Part shown: piece after piece, positions 44,101 through 51,100 of the stretch | Layout: each line of letters starts with the position of its first letter | Position numbering within the stretch: the stretch's first letter is position 1 | Assembly (NCBI GenBank): GCA_032622095.1 | Contig: CP136068.1 | Coordinates: forward strand, 162,337,465-162,401,464 | Direction of reading: 5' to 3' | Length of the DNA stretch: 64,000 nucleotides | Origin: Siphonodentalium dalli | Taxonomy: Eukaryota; Mollusca; Scaphopoda; Gadilida; Siphonodentaliidae | Notes under the pieces: model-generated | The model's input: the letters and a program-made list of their open reading frames with translations, nothing else | Told to the model about the DNA's origin: nothing | Databases searched by the model: none | Made by a program: the position numbers and the translations under genes

Positions 44101-45956
44101 ACCGGAAGTCAAAGGTCGCCTGGCACTATTTCCTGTTACTAAACGAACGTTTAATATCACAATTTATAGAATGGAATAAGGGTAGGATCACGTAATAAAT
44201 CGCTTTAGTAAATCGTTTATGTGAAAAATGGTCATAACGATGTGAATTTTTTACTATTTCTTTTATTTCGAATTTCTTAACTGGTACACACGAATCACAC
44301 CGCTGCTATTGCACAATTTAGGTGGTAAGGGTGAAATACACTATTCCTTGTCGGTGTGTTCCATCACATTGTGTTATACTGAACTATTCCATACAACTGA
44401 CCAACCAACCAAACACATCGGCTTACCTTTTAATGTGATCTGACTTCGGTTATTAACTGGTTCTGAAGATCTACCATTTCCTAATATAAAACAGTTGATA
44501 TAGAACGAAGCTAATGCCACATGTATGCATCGGACTTGTAGCCACATAGGTGGCAGTTTTCAATTAAAGTATATGTGATAATGATAATGAAAGATGATAT
44601 TGTATTACATATCTATCAACGTAATTCACATGATCGCACGAGTTTCCAGGCGTGTGATAATTCTCAGAATCGCACTAGTGCATTCTGTCGACGGAACTAT
44701 TTCATTCCGTGTTGTTAGACTGGTTCTCGCCGTTACTATTTTTACTTTTTCAATCACGACAATAAAGAAACAAAAAGCGGTGAATCGATGAGAAGATTCA
44801 TTCAAGTAGTTTCATTTCAAGAACATGTTTGTCGAGGCACATAATTTAATTTCAAACGCATCATTAAAGATGGGTCAAGGTCACTCGCGGATAGACGGGC
44901 TCCCTAGATGTCTGATTGATTAACCCTAAAATGCCGTTAAAACTTAATTAAATTCACATGTTCTTTACCGGAGATGTGCGATTGTGAGTCAACTTACTAT
45001 GATACGGAGACATGTAATAAAAATAGAACCGCATGAGTGTCTGGATTTTGACGAATTATCGCACTCGATTTGTTGGCGGAACGCGATACCTCTCGGAATC
45101 ACACTCGAGGTATCGCTCGCCAACAAATCTCCTGCGATAATTTCGTCAAAATCCAGACACTCATGCGGTTCTATCTATGTGCGTCTCTAGGTTCATATAA
45201 TGGTGGATTAAGTCAAATCGACCCGAGCCTACCAGAGCGCACCATTCATACTTCCTTTCGGACTCTGTCACCGGCTGGGTACTAGTCGGTGTTTCTATAT
45301 TTAGCATGGGTTTCCCAGCAAAAATGGCGAAACCCGATCGCTCCAAAGTCAAATTTTCTATGTGCTTTGAGAACAATTCCGGCACTAAAACATAATGACA
45401 GAATGGAAAATCAGGGCGGTAGTTTTGTTGACAATTTTCGAAAGCTACTCGTCAAAATTGCAGCAAATTATAACTCTTGTGTTTGACTTGCGTGCGAGTT
45501 GTGACAATGTCGTACACGCGCGTTTAGACTTTTGTATTGATAAAATAATCGGAGAACGGAATCACACCGTTTCGAAATATAGTTCTTCGGTTTTAGTGGC
45601 ACTTTTCAAACTTAAGGTTCAAAATTTACTCAAATTGTGTTCGATATATTGTGTGCCTATCACGGGCAGCATATTGTTCTGTAATGCTTAGTATATATCT
45701 TAATATCGCAGAAGTCCACCAAATGTGGGTAAAATGTCGCCGATAGTAGCGGTCTTACCAAGTCATCAAGGGAGGTAAACCCTGCATGGAGTTTGTCTTA
45801 TGACAGTAAACCTACCCTTGCAGCACAACCTTGTCACAATATTCACCTTTTTCTCTCCAGCTTAAACTCTACCAGTGCCGATCTTGATAACACATATCCT
45901 TATCTTAATATTCACCTATTTATTTCCAGGTTGAACTATACCAGTGCGGATCTTAA
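36132..45956 (+). CDS. LamG-domain, chitin-binding extracellular protein (Pif/BMSP-like), 3' part of gene
   Basis: Spliced gene read from phase-compatible exons: 36132-36305, 37483-37853, 39522-39612, 43297-43403, then a terminal exon at 45930-45956 or its duplicate at 45861-45887. The joined frame is open throughout. It gives a cysteine-containing CPPGTVF...CRCD segment, like the end of a CBM14 chitin-binding domain, then about 200 residues resembling a LamG/concanavalin-like beta-sandwich. Supporting strings are VRFRPS, PSIVIYIDG, LIASINGF, GNFGAFTGTIDQ and a final YQC followed by the stop. Chitin-binding plus LamG is the arrangement of molluscan shell-matrix proteins Pif and BMSP (family knowledge), so an extracellular, chitin-associated role in shell matrix is inferred. 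The protein stops right after LamG, so no acidic Pif80-like tail follows. The N-terminal exons (signal peptide, possible VWA) are outside the window. Other LamG proteins remain possible. Confidence 0.7.
36306..37325. other. Intron 1 interior: no coding or repeat signal recognised
   Basis: AT-rich sequence between the chitin-binding and LamG exons. It has only short, stop-interrupted reading frames on both strands, and I recognise nothing in it beyond the 20-bp tandem repeat that follows. Confidence 0.5.
37326..37395. repeat. 20-bp tandem repeat, about 3.5 copies
   Basis: The GACGGTTTAAATAATACACT unit is repeated with A/G alternation (TTTAAAT or TTTAGAT), ending in a partial copy. Intronic. 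Confidence 0.85.
37483..37853 (+). CDS. Exon: N-terminal half of LamG-like domain
   Basis: 371-bp exon between acceptor TTTGTTCAGCAG (ending 37482) and donor ACG/GTAAGT (37854). The first two bases complete a split glycine codon and 123 further codons are open. The product begins LSCNVDMDIPFSID. It contains alternating hydrophobic strands typical of a beta-sandwich (VLIMVRFRPS, KQVIISNCNCW, SPSIVIYIDG) and ends at MRTT in phase 0. An ATG at 37503 lies inside the exon and is not a likely start, because the frame continues upstream into the splice site. The open frame past 37853 is intron read-through. Confidence 0.8.
37983..38262. repeat. Degenerate direct repeat of about 112 bp in intron 2
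   Basis: The GGTTCTGCTGATAT ... ATCACGTTGGTG ... AGTGATGTACCGTTGTTT block at 38096-38149 recurs at 38208-38262, with a more diverged piece (GGTCCTGCTAA) at 37981. No coding potential. Confidence 0.65.
38577..39286. mobile_element. Compound foldback element (about 710 bp) in intron 2
   Basis: The ends are inverted relatives: ATAGAGGATCTC at the left and GAGATCCTCTAT at the right. Each terminal region of about 120 bp is itself an imperfect hairpin. At the left, CACTAAATTCGATTCGGGC pairs with GCTCGAATCGAATTTAGTG. At the right, TTGAGCC pairs with GGCTCAA, with flanking arms. The interior is AT-rich with no ORF worth reporting, so it is non-autonomous. Short frames on both strands across the left hairpin (38498-38762) are mirror images caused by the palindrome. 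Confidence 0.65.
39522..39612 (+). CDS. Exon: middle of LamG-like domain
   Basis: 91-bp exon with acceptor TTTCTTTCTGATTTCAG (ending 39521) and donor CCG/GTAGGT (39613). It starts in phase 0 and runs for 30 codons plus one base: DDGDKEVVLKYDN then LIASINGFESTVNIP. The pattern of a strand, a turn and an ING motif matches the central strands of LamG folds. The leftover G pairs with GT at the next exon. Too short to be seen as an ORF, it is found only from the splice sites and phase. Confidence 0.75.
39862..40104. repeat. ATC/GTC trinucleotide microsatellite
   Basis: About 240 bp dominated by ATC, interspersed with GTC, ACC and TTC triplets. The minus-strand methionine-rich frame (39894-40136) is an artefact of this repeat. 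Lies in the intron between 39612 and 43297. Confidence 0.9.
40655..41044 (-). mobile_element. TTAA-flanked piggyBac-type MITE with paired 67-bp palindromes
   Basis: Starts TTAATCCTTTACCCAACA and ends TGTTGGGTAAAGGGTTAA: TTAA target site plus a terminal inverted repeat beginning CCC, as in piggyBac transposons (family knowledge). Inside is a 229-bp core from CCCTGTGCC (40792) to its complement (41020). It contains two 67-bp near-perfect hairpins at 40799-40865 and 40947-41013, in mirror orientation, separated by AT-rich DNA. No transposase. The same element lies in the opposite orientation at 51959-52359. Confidence 0.75.
41129..41160. repeat. (GTCT)n tetranucleotide microsatellite
   Basis: About eight TCTG units. 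It sits at the head of the dispersed repeat at 41160-42270. A shorter CTGTCTATCTGTCTG is found at the same place in the second copy near 48880. Confidence 0.9.
41161..42270. repeat. Degenerate tandem/dispersed repeat, copy 1
   Basis: Repeated motifs CACCAAACT(T/G)ATATA, CCCCATGATATGAGGA, GTGGTTTAAAGA, GGCGCCGTTCGA and GGGGAGGGGCACC recur in order roughly every 170-200 bp in a decayed array. The leading part (GGGGACCATC, ACTTTTTACGAG, AAAGTGACGC) is homologous to 48900-49150. The composition of a microsatellite followed by CCACCAAACT blocks suggests a non-autonomous rolling-circle or foldback family, but no termini are identified. Confidence 0.6.
42271..43256. other. Intronic AT-rich stretch, nothing recognised
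   Basis: Between the dispersed repeat and the 43297 exon. Short frames on both strands have low-complexity composition and no recognisable domain. TA-rich runs lie at about 42515-42550. Confidence 0.5.
43297..43403 (+). CDS. Exon: C-terminal strands of LamG-like domain
   Basis: 107-bp exon after a long T-tract acceptor (ATTTTTTTTTTTCAG ending 43296), with donor CAG/GTAAAT at 43404. GT completes a glycine, then 35 codons follow. They include ALYVASLDTSMCPTACGN and FGAFTGTIDQ. The aromatic, FTG, T-I-D pattern before the last strand is characteristic of LamG C-termini. It ends in phase 0, matching either terminal exon. Confidence 0.8.
43679..43814. mobile_element. 136-bp foldback (near-perfect palindrome)
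   Basis: The arms AATCTACAACTCGTCCCCAG and CTGGGGACGAGTTGTAGATT pair over about 60 bp, including TTTGTAAATTCCGCTATAAA. They surround a short loop at about 43739-43755. The GACTCGTTTTG/CACTAAATTA theme recalls the 38.6 kb element. Intronic MITE-like hairpin without coding capacity. Confidence 0.8.
43815..45022. other. Last-intron interior, no gene recognised
   Basis: AT-rich intronic sequence with short frames only, for example 44594-44791, whose product is basic and hydrophobic with no recognised domain. No further splice-bounded LamG exon is needed here, because phase joins 43403 directly to 45861 or 45930. Confidence 0.5.
45023..45174. mobile_element. 152-bp foldback palindrome
   Basis: ATAGAACCGCATGAGTGTCT at the left is the exact complement of the right arm end, and pairing continues through TTTTGACGAATTATCGCACTC. 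The loop is around 45098. Four overlapping short frames here (44984-45385, both strands) are by-products of the palindrome. Confidence 0.85.
45861..45887 (+). CDS. Alternative terminal micro-exon A (LKLYQCRS, stop)
   Basis: Acceptor CTTTTTCTCTCCAG ends at 45860. Eight codons and a TGA follow in phase 0, compatible with the exon ending at 43403. It is a near-duplicate, 69 bp upstream, of the exon at 45930-45956, and the intervening intron tail is duplicated too (TATTCACCT, polypyrimidine, CAG). The encoded cysteine and tyrosine match the other copy, but glycine is replaced by arginine and the acidic residue by lysine. Its pyrimidine tract is the better of the two, so it may be the main or a mutually exclusive last exon. 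Confidence 0.6.
   Translation, partial: LKLYQCRS
45930..45956 (+). CDS. Terminal micro-exon B (VELYQCGS, stop)
   Basis: Acceptor CACCTATTTATTTCCAG ends at 45929. Eight codons and TAA follow in phase 0 after GTIDQ of the 43297-43403 exon, giving TIDQVELYQCGS. A V-E-L-Y-x-C ending is what I expect for the last strand of a LamG domain, so this copy looks more ancestral than the one at 45861. The frame continues only as 3' UTR. No canonical AATAAA is obvious in the next 600 bp. Confidence 0.65.
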   Translation, partial: VELYQCGS

Positions 45957-46011
45957 AGGAGAGTTAGTTGCGGTTGGGTACGCAGGTGTCCCGTCCGCGG
46001 GTAATGGTGGA

Positions 46012-46092
46012 GGGAGGAGCACTGCGCGCGGAAGTGGGCGAGAAGCGGAATAATTAGGGAGGAGCACTGCGCGCGGAAGTGGGCGAGAAGCG
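46012..46092. repeat. 45-bp tandem duplication in the 3' UTR region
   Basis: The block starting GGGAGGAGCACTGCGCGCGG is present twice with a 45-bp period, just downstream of the LamG gene stop. GC-rich compared with its surroundings. Confidence 0.85.
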
Positions 46093-46592
46093 AGAATGCT
46101 GGCTGATATGGGCCCGGCTATCACCGATGCCACACCAGGCAGTCTACTATGTTATGTGTTACAAATTTTGTCTGCTACTGGCATATGATTTGTTAGGACA
46201 TGCCTGGTCAATGATGTATCCACGCCCACCTCCCACATATACACCACTGGATCAACTCTATGTTGTTTAGGATTGTCTGTCTCTTTATTCAACATACATG
46301 CACACTTGACATGTTTGTTGCCTTCCAAGCTGAACTGTCTCTCATCCTCCTTTATTCAGCATACATGTACACTCGACATGGTTGTGATTCTTCACAGTTG
46401 AAATGTCTCTCATGATCCCCACGAAGTAAACTATTGAGTTGAAAGCTTGCTGCCACCTCAGAGAAATACATTAATTGTGCAGCAATTAATTAAAAAAAAT
46501 TATAATCAAATGAATGTCTACAACTTCAAAGACATATTTTAATTATAGTTATTGTGTCGTTAAAAGGAGTAAACATATAAATTAAAGCATCT
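46093..46592. other. Downstream flank of LamG gene, no gene recognised
   Basis: Contains an imperfect direct repeat of CTTTATTCA(A/G)CATACATG(C/T)ACACT (46280 and 46353). No convincing ORF and no clear polyadenylation signal. Confidence 0.45.
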
Positions 46593-46694
46593 AAATTAAA
46601 ACGAACGCGCCAATTTAACAAACGGATCGCTATTGGTATAATACGTCTCATCAATAGCGATGTGTTTGTTAAAGTTTCACGGTCGTTTTAAATT
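46593..46694. repeat. Imperfect inverted repeat (about 100 bp)
   Basis: AAATTAAAACGA at the left pairs with TCGTTTTAAATT at the right. TTTAACAAAC pairs with GTTTGTTAAA, and ATCGCTATTG with CAATAGCGAT. MITE-like hairpin. Confidence 0.7.
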
Positions 46695-46699
46695 ATGTA

Positions 46700-46822
46700 T
46701 TTTTAATTTAATGATTTTCGCGTCATAGATGAAGCATACATTTTTAATTTAATGATTTTCGCGTCATAGATGAAGCATATATTTTTAATTTAATGATTTT
46801 CGCGTCATAGATGAAGCATACA
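46700..46822. repeat. 41-bp tandem repeat, three copies
   Basis: Three nearly identical units containing ATGATTTTCGCGTCATAGAT, starting immediately after the inverted repeat. Confidence 0.9.
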
Positions 46823-46864
46823 TTTTCTCCGAACGTTCATCAAAATCTAAAATTAAAATCAGAG

Positions 46865-47242
46865 TTTTTACCCTGTGTCAATGAATTCTCTTATATATGC
46901 GAGTCGACCATAGGTCGCCTCGCATATATAAGAGAATGCATTGGCCTAACAATTTTTTACAATTTTAATAATTTTGTCTTGTATTCTTTAACAATTTTAT
47001 AATTTCACCCATACAGAGCCCCAGACAAGCATGAGCAGACGACACTCTTCTATATGCTTATATATATGTGTGGGGCTCCCTGCAGGGTAATCGATGTTTT
47101 TTATTTTATGTCCTAAAAATTGTAAGAAACATTTATTTTTAAAAAATGATAAAATTGTTAGGCCAATGCATTCTCTTATATATGCGAGGCGACCTATGGT
47201 CGCCTCGCATATATAAGAGAATGCATTGGCACAGGGTAAAAA
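46865..47242 (-). mobile_element. Palindrome-pair MITE (TTTTTACCC ends), copy 1
   Basis: Ends TTTTTACCCTGTG and its complement CACAGGGTAAAAA. Carries the 67-bp hairpins at 46878-46944 (with two end substitutions) and 47163-47229. The core (GAGCCCCAGACAAGCATGAG ... GGGGCTCCCTGCAGG) matches in reverse orientation the core of the element at 63078-63497. The interior differs from the TTAA elements at 40.7 and 52.0 kb although the hairpins are the same. Frames at 46811-47257 are palindrome artefacts. Confidence 0.7.
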
Positions 47243-47393
47243 TCCACCATACACCATAACATATGGTTTGTATTATTGACAAGTTATCAAAACTTGTGGA
47301 CCGATCCCCTTTGCATTATTATACAAATACAATATGTTTTTAAAATCATAACTTCGCTCATGTTGCATATGTCAAATAGTGTGTCGGTCATTT

Positions 47394-47745
47394 GCAGAAT
47401 GAGGTCCCCAGAGGGTGAATTTAGTGACGCTAACCCGTTGTGCATCATCTTCTGGAAAGTATCTATTGTCTCACATTAAAATTGTTTTTAGTTACTTTTT
47501 CCCTTCTGCGGAAGATTCTTTTTCCACTAATTTGAAGAAGATGAAATGCATAATCGAGGTGACTAATGGTTGAACATCACCAACTTCAATTGGGGAAAAT
47601 TCAGTATTATTCTAGGTCTCCCAAAGCAGTTGAGACCAAAGCAGAATGAGGTTCTCAGAGTGTGAAATTGGTGACGCTAGCCGACTTGTGTGATAGCATC
47701 ACTAAATTCAACATCTGCATGGAGACCTCATTCTGAAAATAGCAG
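47394..47745. repeat. Decayed element with GCAGAATGAGGT repeats
   Basis: GCAGAATGAGGTC..CAGAG.GTGAA and GTGACGCTA recur in direct orientation at 47394 and 47641. An inverted relative (TGGAGACCTCATTCTG) lies at 47719-47734, giving a hairpin-like right end. Non-coding. Confidence 0.5.
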
Positions 47746-48307
47746 ACACAATATTTGCAGGTTTGACAAAGTGACAATGCCTTCCCCCTCTTCTCTACTC
47801 ATTGTTCATATGTACGTTGTTTTGTTTTGTGTTCATACAACGGAGAAAATACATTATTTATTTCATTCAAAGCTGTGTGTTTGTTTACTGCATGCCGTGG
47901 GCTAATGTAAATGCTGAGTTTTAATGGGGAGGTGTAAAGGGATACTGTACCTAGACACAACTATTTATAGACAATCTGCTACGATACTCAACAGGCAGTA
48001 TCCACTAAACGAATTAATATGAATAAAGAATGAGAGTTAATTACACTCGCGTACACAACGAACCACATATAACAATCTGATAACAATAACGAAAATGAGT
48101 AAAAGGTTTAAGCCATTTACGAATATTTTTCATTATAATTACAACGTTGTTTTACATCATTTATAGAGTACACTAATGTACTTCGCACTCATCCTTGACT
48201 CAAATGTATTGATGTTTTGCATATTTTGAGTCTAATAGAGTAGGCTGGACTTAGCTGTCACTAATCTCCCTTTAATATGTTAATATATATAACATTATTA
48301 TATATAA
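47746..48307. other. No feature recognised
   Basis: AT-rich intergenic DNA with short frames only. No splice-bounded coding pattern seen. Confidence 0.45.
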
Positions 48308-48460
48308 GGATTAACTGTCATGTGGACTGTTTTTATGGAGATGTAACGGTGAGGTAAGTGGACATAACTTGTGTAAAACCCGAAGGGTTTTACATACAAG
48401 TTATGACCACTTACCTCACCGTTACATCTCCATAAAAATATTCCACATGACAGTTAATCC
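48308..48460. mobile_element. 153-bp foldback palindrome
   Basis: GGATTAACTGTCATGTGGA pairs with TCCACATGACAGTTAATCC, and GTAACGGTGAGGTAAGTGG with CCACTTACCTCACCGTTAC. The loop is around AACCCGAAGGGTT at 48381. Flanks TATATAA and TATAATTATA suggest insertion in TA-rich DNA. Confidence 0.85.
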
Positions 48461-48838
48461 CTATAATTATATACATTTAGCGAGAAAGCCACTTTTGTAA
48501 ATATATTTAAATCGAAAAGTGTATCGTGACAAGATCAGCCCAAAATACCCAATAGCACCCTTGCCAAAAGTTAATAGGAACAATTTATCTTCATATTGAA
48601 ACCCGATGATGTATTAAGTCAATCCTGCGTGAGTCCAAATGCGCCCAAAACATTACGCGTTCGTCTTTCCAAACCTAATGACGTATCGATGGTGTTATTA
48701 GCTTGGTGTTATGAGGCGTTGCGCATTCACCGATAAATAACTGCAACTAGCCACGTGGGCGCCGACCAATCAGAATGCTGGATTTAGTGATGACAACACT
48801 TAGTGTGTAAATATATTAAGATATTAAGAATTAAAGGG

Positions 48839-49300
48839 AGACAAGTGGCACCATATCATACATGTATATATGCGACTGCCTGTCTATCTGTCTGTGTTCA
48901 ATATAAATTGATGGGGACAATCAAGATGGATCTGAGGGGTCTGACATGGGCAACTTTTTACGAGCAAGATAATGATTCTGGTTAAAATTTACTAAAGTGA
49001 CGCTGTTTGTGCCAGGGACAGAAAATGGATAGGGGTAACGTAATCAATGACATTTATTAGTCACCGATTTCCACCAAACTCATACATAATCATCTCCATG
49101 ACATGAGGAGTCTAACGGTGTGATTTAAAGACACCATTATCTTCCTCTTAAAAGGTTATCCATGCAAGGCCCATTTGGTTCTATCTTGGTTGCCCCCCCC
49201 CCCCCGTTAATTCATATTGAACGCAGACATTCGCAGATACAGATCTATTAAATGGCGCCGTTCGTGTCAAGGTTGGGGAGGGGAGGGACACCAAATGTGA
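48839..49300. repeat. Dispersed repeat, copy 2 (host of the LTR element)
   Basis: Homologous to 41100-41420. It shows the CTGTCTATCTGTCTGTGTT start, ACTTTTTACGAG, AAAGTGACGC, CCACCAAACTCATA, CCATGACATGAGGAGTCTAA and GGCGCCGTTCGTGTCA in the same order. A poly-C run interrupts it at 49194. The LTR retrotransposon at 49307 is inserted into its right part. Confidence 0.7.
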
Positions 49301-49306
49301 TTAAAT

Positions 49307-49507
49307 TGTCGTGGAACAGTTTATGTGTGGCCTAACTGACCAGCCGCACTCAGTACTCTGTAGACGATTCTCACACGGACAGTTCAACAGTACTCACACA
49401 CGACTGAAGGCGTTCGAGTTACATTCTATTGTCACTTCTGTGTATACGTTAATACAGCATACATCGCACACCTTATAGTTAGAAACTCTCTCTCTCTCTC
49501 TCTCACA
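49307..49507 (+). repeat. 5' LTR
   Basis: Begins TGTCGTGGAACAG and ends in a CT run then CACA. It differs from the 3' LTR by about four substitutions (for example GTTCAAC/GTTGAAC and CTATTGTC/CTAGTGTC) and one CT dinucleotide, roughly 2% divergence, which points to recent insertion. Confidence 0.9.
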
Positions 49508-49526
49508 TTGGTCCCTCGAACCGGAT
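49508..49526 (+). promoter_or_regulatory. Putative primer binding site
   Basis: TTGGTCCCTCGAACCGGAT directly follows the LTR end. Starting TGG (complement of tRNA CCA) one base after the LTR is the expected position. I cannot assign the tRNA with confidence. Confidence 0.55.
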
Positions 49527-49543
49527 AGTCATAACCCCTCAAC

Positions 49544-50440
49544 ATGGATTATAGAGTCTACTCATTTCACCGTCGAATGTGGCAAGAACTGTTTTCTGAA
49601 ATCAAGAACTTGGTGGAGAACGCAGATGAAATCAAACAGAACGTGTCGTCTTCACATTGCGACGTGAGCGAGCTGCAACATATCGCCTCAGAACTTGAAG
49701 GTCAGGTTGATATTTTGGAACTTATTACAGACGACGTCGTCCGCTGTGTAGCTGATCTACCTCAAATAGAACCAGAAGTTAAGGAAATCGTGTGTGTCCT
49801 AACTAATCTAAAGTTGCAAATCGATTCCTACACGCACTTCACGGATTGTTTTCAAGTGATGGAATTGCCGAAAGCTGATGAAATTGCACAGCAAGATGTA
49901 AACTATGCATGTGAGATTTCGAACCACCATAGCAGCTATGAATGTGATGCAGTCTACTATTGTACCCCTCTAATATATCCCGACCAGCAGATGCTTGTAC
50001 GCATTGGATCGGAGTCTGCGGATGAAGAGCACAAGCCATCGGTTATGCATGTGTTTCTGAGAAGTTATTCTGACGCTGGCTTCCAACTCAATGCTCCACC
50101 TGATCCAGACATCTCGACAATGACAGAAACGATTCCATCGACAGATCGCGCGAACTTTATGCCATACAACCATTACGACAAAGTACTAATGAACAACCAA
50201 ATCTCCTCTCATGGTCAAAGTGTACTTGAAGACAACTTTTTGCCGGACGTTAACGGAACTGAGATTCACAGTTGTCAGGAATTCGAAAATACGTACTGTC
50301 AACACTCACCGCAAATGTTCAAACTAACATGTAATCATACATGTATCTATCGTGAGTTCACTGTTCGTCTCCGTTGGATCGTGACAAACAGCGTATGTTT
50401 ATATAATCCCACTTGCTTCTCTGAAGATTCTGGCGACTGA
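49544..50440 (+). CDS. 298-codon ORF of the miniature LTR element (gag-like candidate)
   Basis: Starts ATG 36 bases after the LTR, within the context CAACATGG, and ends TGA at 50440. It occupies nearly all the interior. The N-terminal 100 residues are rich in Leu, Ile, Glu and Val with heptad-like spacing (LFSEIKNLVENADEI, then LQHIASELEGQVDILELITD), suggesting a helical or coiled-coil oligomerisation region. The C-terminal third contains scattered cysteines and histidines (CNHTCIY, CQEFENTYCQH). They do not form a canonical CCHC knuckle. By position and structure a capsid-like or RNA-packaging role is possible, but I do not recognise the protein. It could also be captured host sequence. The frame is intact, unlike every other element ORF here. 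Confidence 0.6.
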   Translation: MDYRVYSFHRRMWQELFSEIKNLVENADEIKQNVSSSHCDVSELQHIASELEGQVDILELITDDVVRCVADLPQIEPEVKEIVCVLTNLKLQIDSYTHFTDCFQVMELPKADEIAQQDVNYACEISNHHSSYECDAVYYCTPLIYPDQQMLVRIGSESADEEHKPSVMHVFLRSYSDAGFQLNAPPDPDISTMTETIPSTDRANFMPYNHYDKVLMNNQISSHGQSVLEDNFLPDVNGTEIHSCQEFENTYCQHSPQMFKLTCNHTCIYREFTVRLRWIVTNSVCLYNPTCFSEDSGD

Positions 50441-50483
50441 TGCGTGATGACACTGAGTTCGCACTTATTGTAATTTCTCTTAT

Positions 50484-50501
50484 TTTCCCCTCCCGGGAGG
50501 A
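50484..50501 (+). promoter_or_regulatory. Putative polypurine tract
   Basis: TTCCCCTCCCGGGAGGA lies immediately upstream of the 3' LTR. The GGGAGGA part is the usual priming position for plus-strand synthesis. Short for a PPT. Confidence 0.45.
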
Positions 50502-50700
50502 TGTCGTGGAACAGTTTATGTGTGGCCTAACTGACCAGCCGCACTCAGTACTCTGTAGACGATTCTCACACGGACAGTTGAACAGTACTCACACACGACT
50601 GAAGGCGTTCGAGTTACATTCTAGTGTCACTTCTGTTTATACGTGAATACAGCATACATCGCACACCTTATAGTTAGAAACTCTCTCTCTCTCTCTCACA
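50502..50700 (+). repeat. 3' LTR
   Basis: Starts TGTCGTGGAACAG and ends CTCTCACA, followed by the target duplication TAAAT. Near-identical to 49307-49507. Confidence 0.9.
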
Positions 50701-50705
50701 TAAAT

Positions 50706-51100
50706 GTCGTTACAGATTTTACCCTGCTAGCATGTTATGAATTCTGACAGGGTGAATGTGCTTTTCCACGACTATCAATTAAATAAATATTAGTAAATAT
50801 GTTCAGTCAATGAGCGAATGATCCGGCCGCTTGTTTCACTGAACAAGCATTATTCACCATAATTTTGATATCCACGCTTCCATTCAGTGTTAAATTGCCA
50901 ATATTCAATAATCGATACTCATTGCATTTAATAAATATATAAGACCGAAGGTGCGTGTTGTAAATTTGGATTAATATTCATAAAAATAACTACTTTGAGC
51001 AAGATTATTCGCCATTTTTATTTGATCAACCAACCGGAGTGTTTCACATCACTTTAAATCATAATGTACTAACATTTCGATATGTGCAATGATGTTCAAA
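50706..51100. other. No feature recognised
   Basis: AT-rich spacer between the LTR element and the LINE remnants. Confidence 0.45.

Larger units (their letters stand above)
49307..50700 (+). mobile_element. Miniature one-ORF LTR retrotransposon, apparently complete
   Basis: 1394-bp element bounded by direct LTRs of 201 and 199 bp that start TG and end CA. It is flanked by a 5-bp target duplication, TAAAT (49302-49306 and 50701-50705). After the 5' LTR comes a TGG-starting primer-binding-site candidate (49509). A purine stretch CCCGGGAGGA precedes the 3' LTR. A single long ORF (49544-50440) fills the interior. No protease, reverse transcriptase, RNase H or integrase is present, so it must depend on an autonomous partner. 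Size and layout fit the TRIM class, but an ORF of this length is unusual for TRIMs. Confidence 0.85.

Noticed and set aside
44984-45385. Overlapping frames on both strands near 45.1 kb
   Set aside because: Caused by the 152-bp palindrome 45023-45174 and its flanks, with no domain.
45793-46053. 86-codon frame running through the terminal exons
   Set aside because: It crosses two splice acceptors and the 3' UTR. The phase dictated by the upstream exon gives short endings instead.
46811-47257. Frames containing ECIGLT and similar strings, also at 40934, 51760 and 62920
   Set aside because: They come from translating the 67-bp hairpin cassette in different contexts. Recurrence reflects the repeat, not a protein family.
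49508-49526. tRNA gene fragment (CTCGAACCGGAT resembles the complement of a T-arm)
   Set aside because: No cloverleaf can be formed around it. Its place right after the LTR explains it as a primer binding site.
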